From positions 1 to 42,834 of the forward strand of contig JAWCKF010000014.1 of NCBI GenBank assembly GCA_038852315.1: a stretch of DNA of 42,834 nucleotides. The letters run 5' to 3'. The position numbers and the translations under genes were made by a program. The notes under the pieces were generated by a model. It searched no databases and was not told the origin of the DNA. It saw only the letters and a list, made by a program, of their open reading frames with translations. The stretch is from COMBO-56-21 sp038852315 (GTDB lineage: Archaea; Thermoplasmatota; Thermoplasmata; UBA10834). Below are positions 1 through 7,163 of this stretch, piece after piece. Each line of letters starts with the position of its first letter. Positions within the stretch are counted from its first letter, which is position 1.

Positions 1-2
1 CC

Positions 3-305
3 GAGACCGGCGTCGGTCCCATAGATGCCAGCCTGAGCGCGATAAGGGCGGCGGTGTCCAAGAACATCGTGCTCAAGGAGTTCAGGCTGGAGGCCATCAC
101 CGGCGGCTCGAACGCCCTGTGCGAGGTGACCGTCAAGCTGGGCGACTGCGAGGATGCACAGTTGCTATCGCTGGGGAAGAGCGTCGGCTCCGACATCGTG
201 ACGACCAGCGTCGACGCCATGATGGAGGGGCTCAACCGGCTCTGGGCGAGGAAATTGAGCGCCCAGAACGGTGCTCAGAGCAAAGGTAAGAAGAAAGCGT
301 ACTGA
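3..305 (+). CDS. leuA: 2-isopropylmalate synthase family, C-terminal end (partial)
   Basis: The gene runs in from the left edge, so only about the last 100 residues are visible. Reading opens at base 3 with ETGVGPIDASLSAIR, the opening of the LeuA-type allosteric regulatory domain, followed by a V-T-V-K-L strand and a G-S-D-I-V helix typical of that domain. This domain binds the feedback inhibitor (leucine in LeuA) of the enzyme that condenses 2-oxoisovalerate with acetyl-CoA. The catalytic TIM barrel lies outside the window. The gene stops 31 bases before leuC, with leuD and leuB following, so it looks like the first visible gene of a leucine operon. Citramalate synthase and homocitrate synthase share the same domain; the leuCDB neighbours favour isopropylmalate synthase. 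The Lys-rich end (GKKKAY) is probably an unstructured tail. Confidence 0.85.
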   Translation, partial: ETGVGPIDASLSAIRAAVSKNIVLKEFRLEAITGGSNALCEVTVKLGDCEDAQLLSLGKSVGSDIVTTSVDAMMEGLNRLWARKLSAQNGAQSKGKKKAY

Positions 306-336
306 TTCCGGTGCGCAGTCGGAGGCCGTGAGAAGC

Positions 337-1587
337 ATGGGCAAGACTATGGCAGAGAAGATACTGTCCTCGAAGTCTAGGCAGGACGTCTCGGCGGGCG
401 ACATAATCGAGGCGTCTGTCGACTATGTGATGGTCAATGACATCACCGGTCCGGCCGCTTTCGACGAGTTCGAGGCGCTCTGCGCGCCGATGCTCAGGAA
501 CAAGGTCGTGCTCATCCCTGACCACTATGTCCCCAACAAGGATGTCGCCTCTGCGAAGCAGGCGAAGAAGATGCGCGACTTCGCCCGAAAGCACAGGATC
601 AGGAACTACTTCGAGGTGGGGTCTGGCGGAGTGTGCCACCAGCTGATGATAGAGAAAGGATTCGTCGCTCCTGGGAGGCTGATCGTCGGCGCCGACTCGC
701 ACACCTGCTCCTACGGGGCACTGGGGGCGTTCGCGACCGGCATAGGCAGCACGGAGGCGGCGACCGTCTTCGCCAGGGGCGTGCTGTGGTTCAAAGTTCC
801 CGAGTCGATGAAGTTCGTCGTAGATGGGAGGCTCAGGAAACATGTGATGGGCAAGGACGTGATACTCTCCATAATCGGGGACATCGGCGTCGAGGGAGCC
901 AGATATGCTTCCATGGAAGTGGAAGGGTCATCGATAACGGCTCTCTCCCTTTCCGACAGGATAACGATAGCCAACATGGGGATCGAGGCGGGAGCCAAGG
1001 CATGCATGATACCGCCCGACAGGAAGGTCTATGAATACCTCACAGGCAGAGTGCGCGGCCGCTACCGGCCCGTCTTTTCGGATGCGGATGCGCACTACGC
1101 GGAGGTGAGGGAGTACGATGGAGGCGATATCGTGCCCATGGTTGCCAAGCCGTTCCTGCCCAGCAACGTCGCCCCCGCCAGCGAGGTGCGCGTTGAAATC
1201 GACCAGGCGTACTTGGGTTCATGCACAAACGGCAGGATAGAGGACCTTCGAGTCGCTGCGAAGCTGATGAAGGGCCGGAAGGTTCACAAGAACGTAAGGA
1301 TGATAGTCGTTCCGGCTACAAAGGAGGTCTTCGACCGAGCCGTCCAGGAAGGCCTGGTCAAGGTGTTCTCCGACGCCGGGGCATATATCTCGGGCCCGAC
1401 CTGCGGTGCGTGCTTGGGAGGCTACATGGGAGTCCTCGCCCCTGGCGAGAGGTGCGTCAGCAGCACGAACAGGAACTTCGTGGGCAGGATGGGCGCGAAG
1501 GATTCGGAGGTCTATCTCGCGAGCCCGGCTGTCGTCGCCGCGAGCGCGATAAAGGGCAGGATCGCGGATCCTTCGGAGGTGAGCTGA
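337..1587 (+). CDS. leuC: 3-isopropylmalate dehydratase large subunit
   Basis: This is the large subunit of the [4Fe-4S] hydro-lyase that isomerises 2-isopropylmalate to 3-isopropylmalate. It has 416 residues, the short archaeal/HACN size. The aconitase cluster ligands are visible: Cys in GSCTNGR, then the pair in GPTCGACLGG. The substrate-binding DSHTCSYGALG segment is near residue 125. I chose ATG 337 (MGKTMAEKIL), which gives the family's usual N-terminus and has GGAGG upstream; ATG 349 is an alternative, and upstream starts would add an unconserved stretch overlapping leuA. The stop overlaps the leuD start as TGATG, suggesting translational coupling of the two subunits. Homoaconitase is the main alternative; the leu gene context argues against it. 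Confidence 0.93.
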   Translation: MGKTMAEKILSSKSRQDVSAGDIIEASVDYVMVNDITGPAAFDEFEALCAPMLRNKVVLIPDHYVPNKDVASAKQAKKMRDFARKHRIRNYFEVGSGGVCHQLMIEKGFVAPGRLIVGADSHTCSYGALGAFATGIGSTEAATVFARGVLWFKVPESMKFVVDGRLRKHVMGKDVILSIIGDIGVEGARYASMEVEGSSITALSLSDRITIANMGIEAGAKACMIPPDRKVYEYLTGRVRGRYRPVFSDADAHYAEVREYDGGDIVPMVAKPFLPSNVAPASEVRVEIDQAYLGSCTNGRIEDLRVAAKLMKGRKVHKNVRMIVVPATKEVFDRAVQEGLVKVFSDAGAYISGPTCGACLGGYMGVLAPGERCVSSTNRNFVGRMGAKDSEVYLASPAVVAASAIKGRIADPSEVS

Positions 1588-2084
1588 TGAGAAGGACAAT
1601 GAGAGGGAGTGCGTGGGTCTTCGGCGACAACGTCGACACAGACCAGATCATCCCTGCGGAGTACCTGGTCACCATGGACCGCGAGGAGCTGGCGAAGCAC
1701 GCGTTCGAGAAGGTCCTGCCCGAGTTCGCCAGAAAAGTCTCAAAGGGGGACATCGTGGTGGCAGGAAGGAACTTCGGCTGCGGGTCGTCGAGGGAACACG
1801 CGCCCCGGGCATTGCTCGGAGCTGGCATCTCGTGCGTTGTGGCAGAATCGTTCGCCAGGATATTCTTCAGGAACTCGATAAACATAGGCCTCCCGGTAGT
1901 GGAGGCGAAGCTTCAGGCCTCGAGAGGGGACACCGTTTCCGTGGATCTCGAGGCCGGGACCGTGAAGAATCTCACGACAGGCCAGGAGACGAGCTTCAGG
2001 CCATATCCACCGTTCATCATGATGCTCGTCAGCAAGGGTGGCCTCGTTCCGTACACGAAGGAGATGTTGGCTTGCAGAGAATAG
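1587..2084 (+). CDS. leuD: 3-isopropylmalate dehydratase small subunit
   Basis: The 165-residue swivel-domain subunit pairs with LeuC. It shows the family's DTDQIIPAEYL segment near residue 18 and the GRNFGCGSSREHAP loop near residue 61, which contacts substrate. The specificity loop after AEYL reads V-T-M (Y-L-V-T). From memory of work on methanogen enzymes, isopropylmalate isomerases carry Y-L-V-Y/M and homoaconitases Y-L-R-T, so this loop keeps the isopropylmalate-type Val but has the Thr of the other class. The start ATG overlaps the leuC stop. The 3' end overlaps the proposed leuB start by 13 bases, so the three genes are tightly packed. Confidence 0.93.
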   Translation: MRRTMRGSAWVFGDNVDTDQIIPAEYLVTMDREELAKHAFEKVLPEFARKVSKGDIVVAGRNFGCGSSREHAPRALLGAGISCVVAESFARIFFRNSINIGLPVVEAKLQASRGDTVSVDLEAGTVKNLTTGQETSFRPYPPFIMMLVSKGGLVPYTKEMLACRE

Positions 2085-3190
2085 GCGTGATACCTGGGGA
2101 CGGCATAGGGCCGGAGGTCATCGCTGAAGCGAGGAAGGTGCTCGACGCTGCAGCAGAGAAGCACTCGCTCGAGCTGGAGTTCGAGGAGTTCCCGCTGGGT
2201 GCGGCCCATTACCTGAAGTCCGGGGAGCTGGTCTCGGACGAGACGCTGCAGAGGCTGTCGAGGAAGGATGCCATACTCCTCGGCGCTATGGGCGACCCGA
2301 GGGTGAAGCCGGGTCTTCTCGAGAAGGGCATACTTCTCAGGCTGAGATTCCACTTCGACCAGTACGTCAACCTCAGGCCGGTGAAGAGGTTGGCGGGCGT
2401 CCCGAACCCACTAGCCCAGGATAGCAAGGTGGACTTCGACTTCGTCAGAGAGAACACCGAGGACTTCTATGTGGGACTCGGCGGCAGGGTGAAGAAGGGA
2501 CTCTCGAAGCTAGAACTCTCACTCATCCGAAGAGCGTACGAGGCGAAGTTCGATGTCGGCGTCGACCTGAAAGACGAGTCGGAGCTGGCGTTTCAGATAG
2601 GCGCGATGACGAGGTACGGCGCGAGGAGAATCGCCGAGTATGCGTTTGACCTCGCGAGGGAGAAGGGGAGGAGCAAGGTCACGTCAGTCGACAAGGCCAA
2701 CGTTCTCACCGACATGTACGGCCTGTGGAGAGAGGCGGTGACGGAGGCCTCAGAGCGAGCGAAGATACCGCACGAGTTCATGTACGTTGACGCGGTGGCG
2801 CTCCACATGGTCCGGACGCCCGAGCGCTTCGAGCTGATAGTCGCGCCCAACCTCTTCGGCGACATACTCACGGACCTCGGGGCCGCGCTCCAGGGCGGCC
2901 TCGGCTTCGCGCCATCGGGCAACATCAATCCCTCAGGCGTGAGCATGTTCGAGCCGGTCCACGGCTCCGCCCCTGACATAGCGGGCAAGGGGATGGCCAA
3001 CCCGACCGGCGCGATACTTTCAGCCGCGCTCATGCTCGCCACGCTCGGCCACAAGCAGGCGGCGGAGGACATCGAGACCAGCGTGCAGGAGGTCTTGAGG
3101 TCGGGGAAGATCCGCACCGCCGACATGGGAGGCAGGACGACGACTAGGGAGATGGGCGAGGCTGTTGTGCGGCACATGAGAGCCACATAG
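2072..3190 (+). CDS. leuB: 3-isopropylmalate dehydrogenase
   Basis: This NAD-dependent beta-decarboxylating dehydrogenase oxidises 3-isopropylmalate to 2-oxoisocaproate. It has 372 residues. Family signatures are the N-terminal IGVIPGDGIGPEV, the RENTEDFYVGL segment near residue 128, the metal-binding NLFGDILTDLGAAL and the NAD-loop stretch HGSAPDIAGKGMANPTGA. No ATG lies near the conserved N-terminus. The best start is TTG 2072 (MQRIGVIPGDG), 8 bases after a GGAG sequence (2060-2063) that sits inside leuD. Starting at GTG 2087 would cut into the first beta strand. Homoisocitrate dehydrogenase (AksF) is a close relative that sequence alone cannot exclude, but the leuACDB order supports LeuB. 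Confidence 0.9.
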   Translation: MQRIGVIPGDGIGPEVIAEARKVLDAAAEKHSLELEFEEFPLGAAHYLKSGELVSDETLQRLSRKDAILLGAMGDPRVKPGLLEKGILLRLRFHFDQYVNLRPVKRLAGVPNPLAQDSKVDFDFVRENTEDFYVGLGGRVKKGLSKLELSLIRRAYEAKFDVGVDLKDESELAFQIGAMTRYGARRIAEYAFDLAREKGRSKVTSVDKANVLTDMYGLWREAVTEASERAKIPHEFMYVDAVALHMVRTPERFELIVAPNLFGDILTDLGAALQGGLGFAPSGNINPSGVSMFEPVHGSAPDIAGKGMANPTGAILSAALMLATLGHKQAAEDIETSVQEVLRSGKIRTADMGGRTTTREMGEAVVRHMRAT

Positions 3191-3250
3191 GCAGTTCGCG
3201 GGCATCCCTGTAGCAGGCCATCTCTCGCGTTCTGCGCTTTTTCGGGATAG

Positions 3251-3258
3251 TTATAAGT
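3251..3258 (+). promoter_or_regulatory. TATA-like box upstream of the 489-aa protein gene
   Basis: TTATAAGT stands out in GC-rich surroundings about 50 bases before ATG 3302. A start site about 26 bases downstream would fall near 3280 and leave a short leader holding the AGGTGA sequence (3292-3297). A T-run at 3238-3242, just upstream, could end the leu transcript. Confidence 0.5.
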
Positions 3259-3301
3259 ATTCATATGCCGATTTGAAGCAAAACAGGACATAGGTGATGG
3301 G

Positions 3302-4771
3302 ATGCCGCAGCAGGTCATTCCTCTCCCCAAAGAGAGGGCCATTGAGATAGGCGAGTTCCTGACCAACAACGTGTCGAGAGCGGTCGTTTACACGCTCCTT
3401 CACAGACAGCCGCTCACGAGGCGCGAGATCGAGAGGAGTCCGCTGACCGATTCGATGAGGAGGTTCTCGCTCAGCGCCCAGACAAGGCCGCTGAAGGACA
3501 AGAGCGGTGTGCAGATGCGCACTCTCCTCTCGAAGGGAGTCGACTGCGGCGTGCTCGTCCCTCTCAACTCGAAGAGGCAGAACTACTATTTCCTGAACTC
3601 GGACCTCAGGATAGAGCCCGCGCCGATAAGGGATCCGTATGAGCCCGAGGAAGAAGTGGCCCTCAGCGTGTACCTGGACCGCTCCCTCTCGCACACGCCC
3701 GGACAGGCAGTCCTCCCAGGATGGGGGACGGCGGCCGACCACACGATCCTCCCAGTGCCCTACATCGACACGCCGAAGTCACTGATTCTGTGGCTCAGCT
3801 GGCTCATCACACCGACCAGGAGGGAGATCTTACACCACATCGGAACGGAGGGCGCGACGACGCGTCCCAAGCTTCGGAAGGAGCTCGGCTTCTGGGCAGA
3901 CAGGATAGTTGCGAAGGAGGGCGTCCCGACGGGCGTTCTAGAGGTCCATGACGGCAAGATAAGGTACCAGTTCTCCACCTTCGCGTTCTCAAAGCTCAGG
4001 ACCAAGAGGGAGGAAGAGGGGAAGAGGAGGTCGTGGACCGCCTTCCCGCCGTCGTTCTGGCTCACGCGAACATACGAACCTCTCAGATGCATCATGGGCG
4101 CTTCGCGACTCCTTGGGGACAGGAAGCCCGATGAGACGCCGATGGCGGTGCTGGAGGAGCTTGCGAAGGACAGCCCCACTGTGTTGGAGAAAAACCGTAA
4201 GGAGTTCCTTGAGGTCAACTTCCTGGAAAGGATGAGCTTCTATGCGATATACCACTCCTCAGGAGACCCTGCTGTGAAGATCTCCGCAGAGTCCCTTGTC
4301 CCCGAGAAGGTGACATACAACGCGCCTGAGCATCCGATGATATGGATATCCAGGACTGACGAAGAGCACGCAGGCGCAAGGCTGGACTTCAAGCACGAGG
4401 CCGCACTGATGCTGATGTCCAAGAAGTCGAAGGAGGAACAGATTGCCTATCTGGAGAAGATGCTACAGGACCTCGCCAAGGAGCGGATAGCCGCCAGACT
4501 CGAGGAGCATGAAAGGGCTCTTGAGAAGGAGCTCCAGCAACTGAGGATGGAATCATTCGGACTGGGTGCGGACTCTCTTAAGGCGATCGCGGAGCTAGAG
4601 CAGAGCAGGGAGAAGATACTCCAAGAGAAGTACTACTTCGAGAGGTTCATGGACCTGCTGATCCCGGGGTCCATCTCCCGCAAGAAGATGGCGGAGACAC
4701 AGAAGCTGATAGACCTCCTGGAGACCCAGCGCGCGGCTGAGGGCGTCCCTCCAGAGGAGAAGCGCGATTGA
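3302..4771 (+). CDS. Unrecognised protein, two winged-helix-like regions plus coiled coil
   Basis: I do not recognise this 489-residue protein. Residues about 25-100 look like a winged helix: a helix pair around SRAVVYTLLHRQPLTRREIE, then a beta-wing ending QNYYFLNSDLRIE. Residues about 168-230 look like a second one (LITPTRREILHHIGTEGATT, then LEVHDGKIRYQFS). A long charged helical stretch, roughly 370-450, rich in E, K, R and L, should form a coiled coil, and the protein ends in a charged tail. There is no signal peptide or membrane segment, so it should be cytoplasmic and may bind nucleic acid. ATG 3302 follows AGGTGA and a TATA-like box at 3251. It stands alone between the leu operon and a small regulator gene. 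A DNA-binding or chromosome-associated role is inference only. Confidence 0.75.
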   Translation: MPQQVIPLPKERAIEIGEFLTNNVSRAVVYTLLHRQPLTRREIERSPLTDSMRRFSLSAQTRPLKDKSGVQMRTLLSKGVDCGVLVPLNSKRQNYYFLNSDLRIEPAPIRDPYEPEEEVALSVYLDRSLSHTPGQAVLPGWGTAADHTILPVPYIDTPKSLILWLSWLITPTRREILHHIGTEGATTRPKLRKELGFWADRIVAKEGVPTGVLEVHDGKIRYQFSTFAFSKLRTKREEEGKRRSWTAFPPSFWLTRTYEPLRCIMGASRLLGDRKPDETPMAVLEELAKDSPTVLEKNRKEFLEVNFLERMSFYAIYHSSGDPAVKISAESLVPEKVTYNAPEHPMIWISRTDEEHAGARLDFKHEAALMLMSKKSKEEQIAYLEKMLQDLAKERIAARLEEHERALEKELQQLRMESFGLGADSLKAIAELEQSREKILQEKYYFERFMDLLIPGSISRKKMAETQKLIDLLETQRAAEGVPPEEKRD

Positions 4772-5007
4772 ACATCCGAGAGCTCGGAACTCGGGGGCAT
4801 GCCAAACGGCGATAACAGGGCGGCTAGAGCGGATTGCGAATCCGGGCACCAAATGCATAAGCGTCTGCGTAAGCACATCAGAAGGTCGCATAAGCAGCAA
4901 TGCCAGCACATGACGATAAAGTTGAATTCAAAGGACCGCATTACCAGAGAATGAAGCTTGAGATAAGAACACATTAGAAATCATTAGTATGAGCTAATAA
5001 ATTGCTT
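4772..5007. promoter_or_regulatory. 236-base intergenic region with repeated GCATAAGC-like sites and an inverted repeat
   Basis: No gene is seen here. Three copies of a short motif, GCATAAGC (4855-4862), GCGTAAGC (4867-4874) and GCATAAGC (4888-4895), start 12 and 21 bases apart, close to whole helical turns. Nearer the regulator gene, ATTAG (4983-4987) and CTAAT (4994-4998) form a perfect inverted repeat with a 6-base spacer; a second CATTAG lies at 4972-4977. They may be operator sites for the winged-helix regulator that follows, but this is inference. Confidence 0.35.
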
Positions 5008-5400
5008 ATGGATGTGAGACGGGTGCTCACCCAAAGGGAACAGGAGATAATGCAAGTCCTGCAGAGGGGAATCCGCTCCCCCACACTCGTGGCTGCAGAG
5101 CTGGGAATAACGCAATCGGGTGCCACCCAGGCTTTGCAGAAACTGGAGAGGAAGGGAGTGGTTTCGCGCACCAAGGTCGGGAGGCAAGTGTTCTATAGGC
5201 CACTCGAAGGGGAGAAGCCGGAACAGACGCCCAGGACAGAAGACGACCTCGAACTGATAAGAGAGTCATACCACGCGCTCTCCAAGGTCTGGTCGCACGT
5301 ACTTCGCCTTGATCTCACGCACGACGAACTCGCAAAAGTGAGGGAGGCAAGAAACCTGCTGGAGGAGATACTCGTCAGGAGGGGGAAAAGCCTCGATTGA
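5008..5400 (+). CDS. Small winged-helix transcriptional regulator
   Basis: This 130-residue protein has a helix-turn-helix in its first half: LTQREQEIMQVLQRG, then SPTLVAAELGITQSGATQAL as helices 2-3, and a short wing (VVSRTKVGRQVFYRPL). It resembles MarR/ArsR-type or ROK-N-terminal regulators of archaea. The C-terminal half is mostly helical and probably dimerises. ATG 5008 gives a natural N-terminus (MDVRRVLTQRE); TTG 5002 would add two residues. An inverted repeat ATTAG-6-CTAAT lies 10 bases upstream of the start, where a repressor of its own gene could bind. No ligand pocket or target is recognisable. Confidence 0.8.
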   Translation: MDVRRVLTQREQEIMQVLQRGIRSPTLVAAELGITQSGATQALQKLERKGVVSRTKVGRQVFYRPLEGEKPEQTPRTEDDLELIRESYHALSKVWSHVLRLDLTHDELAKVREARNLLEEILVRRGKSLD

Positions 5401-5409
5401 CCTCACGGA

Positions 5410-5799
5410 TTACTGGTTCAGGACCTCCTGGGCCTTCTTAGGATTGTCCACTGTCAACGCGATGTCGGTCATCGCTCCTTCCCTGCCCAGTATGTAAATC
5501 GACTCGACGTTGACCATTGCCTTCGCGAGGCGACGCGCGATCTTGCCTAGCTCCCCCGGACGATCCGGCATGCGGACAGATATGACCTCTCTGAGTTCGA
5601 ACTGGATTCCCGACCGGGCGAGGGCGTTCCGCGTCGTGACCTCGTCGTCCGTCACAATCTTGATCATCGGCATGGCGTGCGTCCGCTCGCTCGATATGGC
5701 CTTGATGTTCACACCGTTGCTCCCGAGCAACTCGCAGACCTTCGCCAGCTCCCCAGGCTTGTTCTGGACGTAGACGTCGAACTCCTTCAAGGCGACCAA
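5410..5799 (-). CDS. Tandem ACT-domain protein
   Basis: The 129 residues contain two ACT domains and nothing else. The first covers about 1-65 (VYVQNKPGELAKVCELLGSN), the second about 70-127 (SVRMPDRPGELGKIARRLAK). Each has the PGEL turn that in known ACT domains lies at the ligand-binding interface for amino acids. Free-standing double ACT proteins are usually allosteric sensors or partner subunits. The likely start is TTG 5799 (MVALKEFDVYV), because it precedes the first beta strand directly and no ATG or GTG is close. It lies 69 bases downstream of the corA-like gene on the same strand and converges on the winged-helix regulator. Ligand and partner are unknown. Confidence 0.85.
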   Translation of the reverse strand: MVALKEFDVYVQNKPGELAKVCELLGSNGVNIKAISSERTHAMPMIKIVTDDEVTTRNALARSGIQFELREVISVRMPDRPGELGKIARRLAKAMVNVESIYILGREGAMTDIALTVDNPKKAQEVLNQ

Positions 5800-5868
5800 C
5801 CCTCGACCTTCATTAGCAGCGGGACAGCATATAATCGTTCCCCGAGGCGCCCAGGCGCAGATGGTGGC

Positions 5869-7032
5869 TCACGCTGGACTTCGCGGGAGCTGGACCCACC
5901 TCTTGACCCACCAATAGGCCAGGTATGTCGCGAACGCCGTGGATATTATGAGCACTGCCGTGTACCAGATAAACCACTGGAGGTTGAGGCCTACCATCGA
6001 GCCGAAGATGGTGGCGAGTGTGTTGGGGACGAGCACCGCCGTGCCGAGTATCGTCAGCCAAGTCATGGTCAAGGCCATCCGGTTGTTAAGTATCTGCAGC
6101 TGGTTGTTGTAGAGCGCCTGTAGAACCTCGAGCCCTGAGGCGAGGACCTCTGACATGTGCTCGCTGAGTGATATCTGCCTGTTCACATCCTCAACCAGCA
6201 GCCCGATCTGCGCCAGGGTCTTCGGGTTGTCGGAGACAAGTTCCGCCTCGCCGTACCTGAGCGAGTGCAGCACATCCATCGTGCGCCAAAGGGTGTTGAG
6301 ATAGGTTATGAGCGCGTGCTTCATCTCGTAGATCTTCCGGCCGACCTCGAGCCTCCCCGTCTTGGGGTCGAGCAGCATCTCGCTCATCTCGTCAGCCTGC
6401 TCCTCGATCTCTCTGAGGTGCTCGAAGTTGTATGTGTTGTTCTCGTCCAGAATCCGGACCAGCGTCAGCGTGAGCTTGTCCTCCTGAGCCATGTCCTTCG
6501 GGAGCTTCCTCATGAACGAGTCCGCGTACCTGGAGAAGAGTATGAGCCTCTCGACCTCGCAGCTGTGTATGGTCAAGATCAGGTCCTTCCGTACCAGCAG
6601 CACAAGGGGGACCGCCTTGATCTCCAGGCCTTTGATCCTCACGGCCGGGACCATTATCGCCAGCTCGGTGTCCCTGTCCTCGAACGCGGCGTAGTACCCC
6701 TTCATGACAGTGGGGACCAGTGACGCGCTGAAACCCAGCTTCAACGCGACCTCGGGGCCGTCCCTCTCGAGATCGTCGACGGCGAAGTTCACCCATGCGA
6801 GCTCCGAGTTCTGAAGTGTCGATATGAAGTCTGATGGATTGTCTCCAACAACCCTAATGGGCTTCCCTTCGTGGGGCAGAGCAACGCACACGCCCCTCTG
6901 TGACCTGGGTGCACCATCGCTGACTTTCGTTGTGCAGCCCTCGTTGGCCTCCTCAAGACCGTGACCTCCCGCTTCTCTCCCGGAAGTGCTCCTGGCCGAA
7001 TTCTCCACGAACGAAGCCTCCCAGGCTCCCAT
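5869..7032 (-). CDS. CorA-like metal ion transporter with a degenerate GMN motif
   Basis: The protein has the CorA layout: an N-terminal alpha/beta cytoplasmic domain, a long helix (about residues 200-310, with many E, L and R), and two membrane helices at the C-terminus (about 325-345 and 355-375), followed by a basic tail. CorA proteins are pentameric Mg2+/Co2+ channels. The selectivity motif after the first membrane helix is normally Y-G-M-N; here the loop reads F-G-S-M-V-G-L-N, so GMN is absent. ATG 7032 gives 387 residues and sits about 40 bases after a TATA-like box at 7072-7078. GTG 6891 would give 340 residues, closer to the family, so the first 47 residues are uncertain. The gene diverges from thrS. 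It may carry another cation or act as ZntB-like exporter. Confidence 0.8.
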   Translation of the reverse strand: MGAWEASFVENSARSTSGREAGGHGLEEANEGCTTKVSDGAPRSQRGVCVALPHEGKPIRVVGDNPSDFISTLQNSELAWVNFAVDDLERDGPEVALKLGFSASLVPTVMKGYYAAFEDRDTELAIMVPAVRIKGLEIKAVPLVLLVRKDLILTIHSCEVERLILFSRYADSFMRKLPKDMAQEDKLTLTLVRILDENNTYNFEHLREIEEQADEMSEMLLDPKTGRLEVGRKIYEMKHALITYLNTLWRTMDVLHSLRYGEAELVSDNPKTLAQIGLLVEDVNRQISLSEHMSEVLASGLEVLQALYNNQLQILNNRMALTMTWLTILGTAVLVPNTLATIFGSMVGLNLQWFIWYTAVLIISTAFATYLAYWWVKRWVQLPRSPA

Positions 7033-7071
7033 CCCGGAGCCCTGACGCGCCCTGTATCGTTGACCGGACTT

Positions 7072-7078
7072 GAATACT
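7072..7078 (-). promoter_or_regulatory. TATA-like box for the corA-like gene
   Basis: On the minus strand AGTATTC lies about 40 bases before ATG 7032, giving an expected start near 7048. It is weaker than the other boxes in this window. Confidence 0.35.
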
Positions 7079-7125
7079 TCTGTGTATCTTCCGGTCGCGC
7101 GCTGCCAGTGGCCGCCAGTGCATCC

Positions 7126-7133
7126 TTTTAATA
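7126..7133 (+). promoter_or_regulatory. TATA-like box for thrS
   Basis: TTTTAATA is centred about 34 bases before ATG 7164, which predicts a transcript with only a few leader bases, as seen for several genes in this window. Confidence 0.55.
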
Positions 7134-7163
7134 CCCCTCGGAGCATTTCAGCGGCGGTCACAG

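Noticed and set aside
1613..2071. A long in-frame extension of leuB upstream of TTG 2072.
   Set aside because: It would run through leuD in another frame with Arg/Gly-rich non-conserved sequence, while the leuB family starts directly at the GVIPGDGIG strand.
2072..3190. Reading leuB as homoisocitrate dehydrogenase (aksF) of coenzyme B synthesis.
   Set aside because: The family cannot be split by eye, but leuA-C-D-B order in one operon favours leucine synthesis; no other aks gene is present.
4821..4851. GGATTGCGAATCC followed by GGGCACCA looked like a tRNA T-arm and CCA end.
   Set aside because: No acceptor, D-arm or anticodon stem can be formed upstream, and the spacing from the previous gene is too short for a tRNA. 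It is only a small hairpin.
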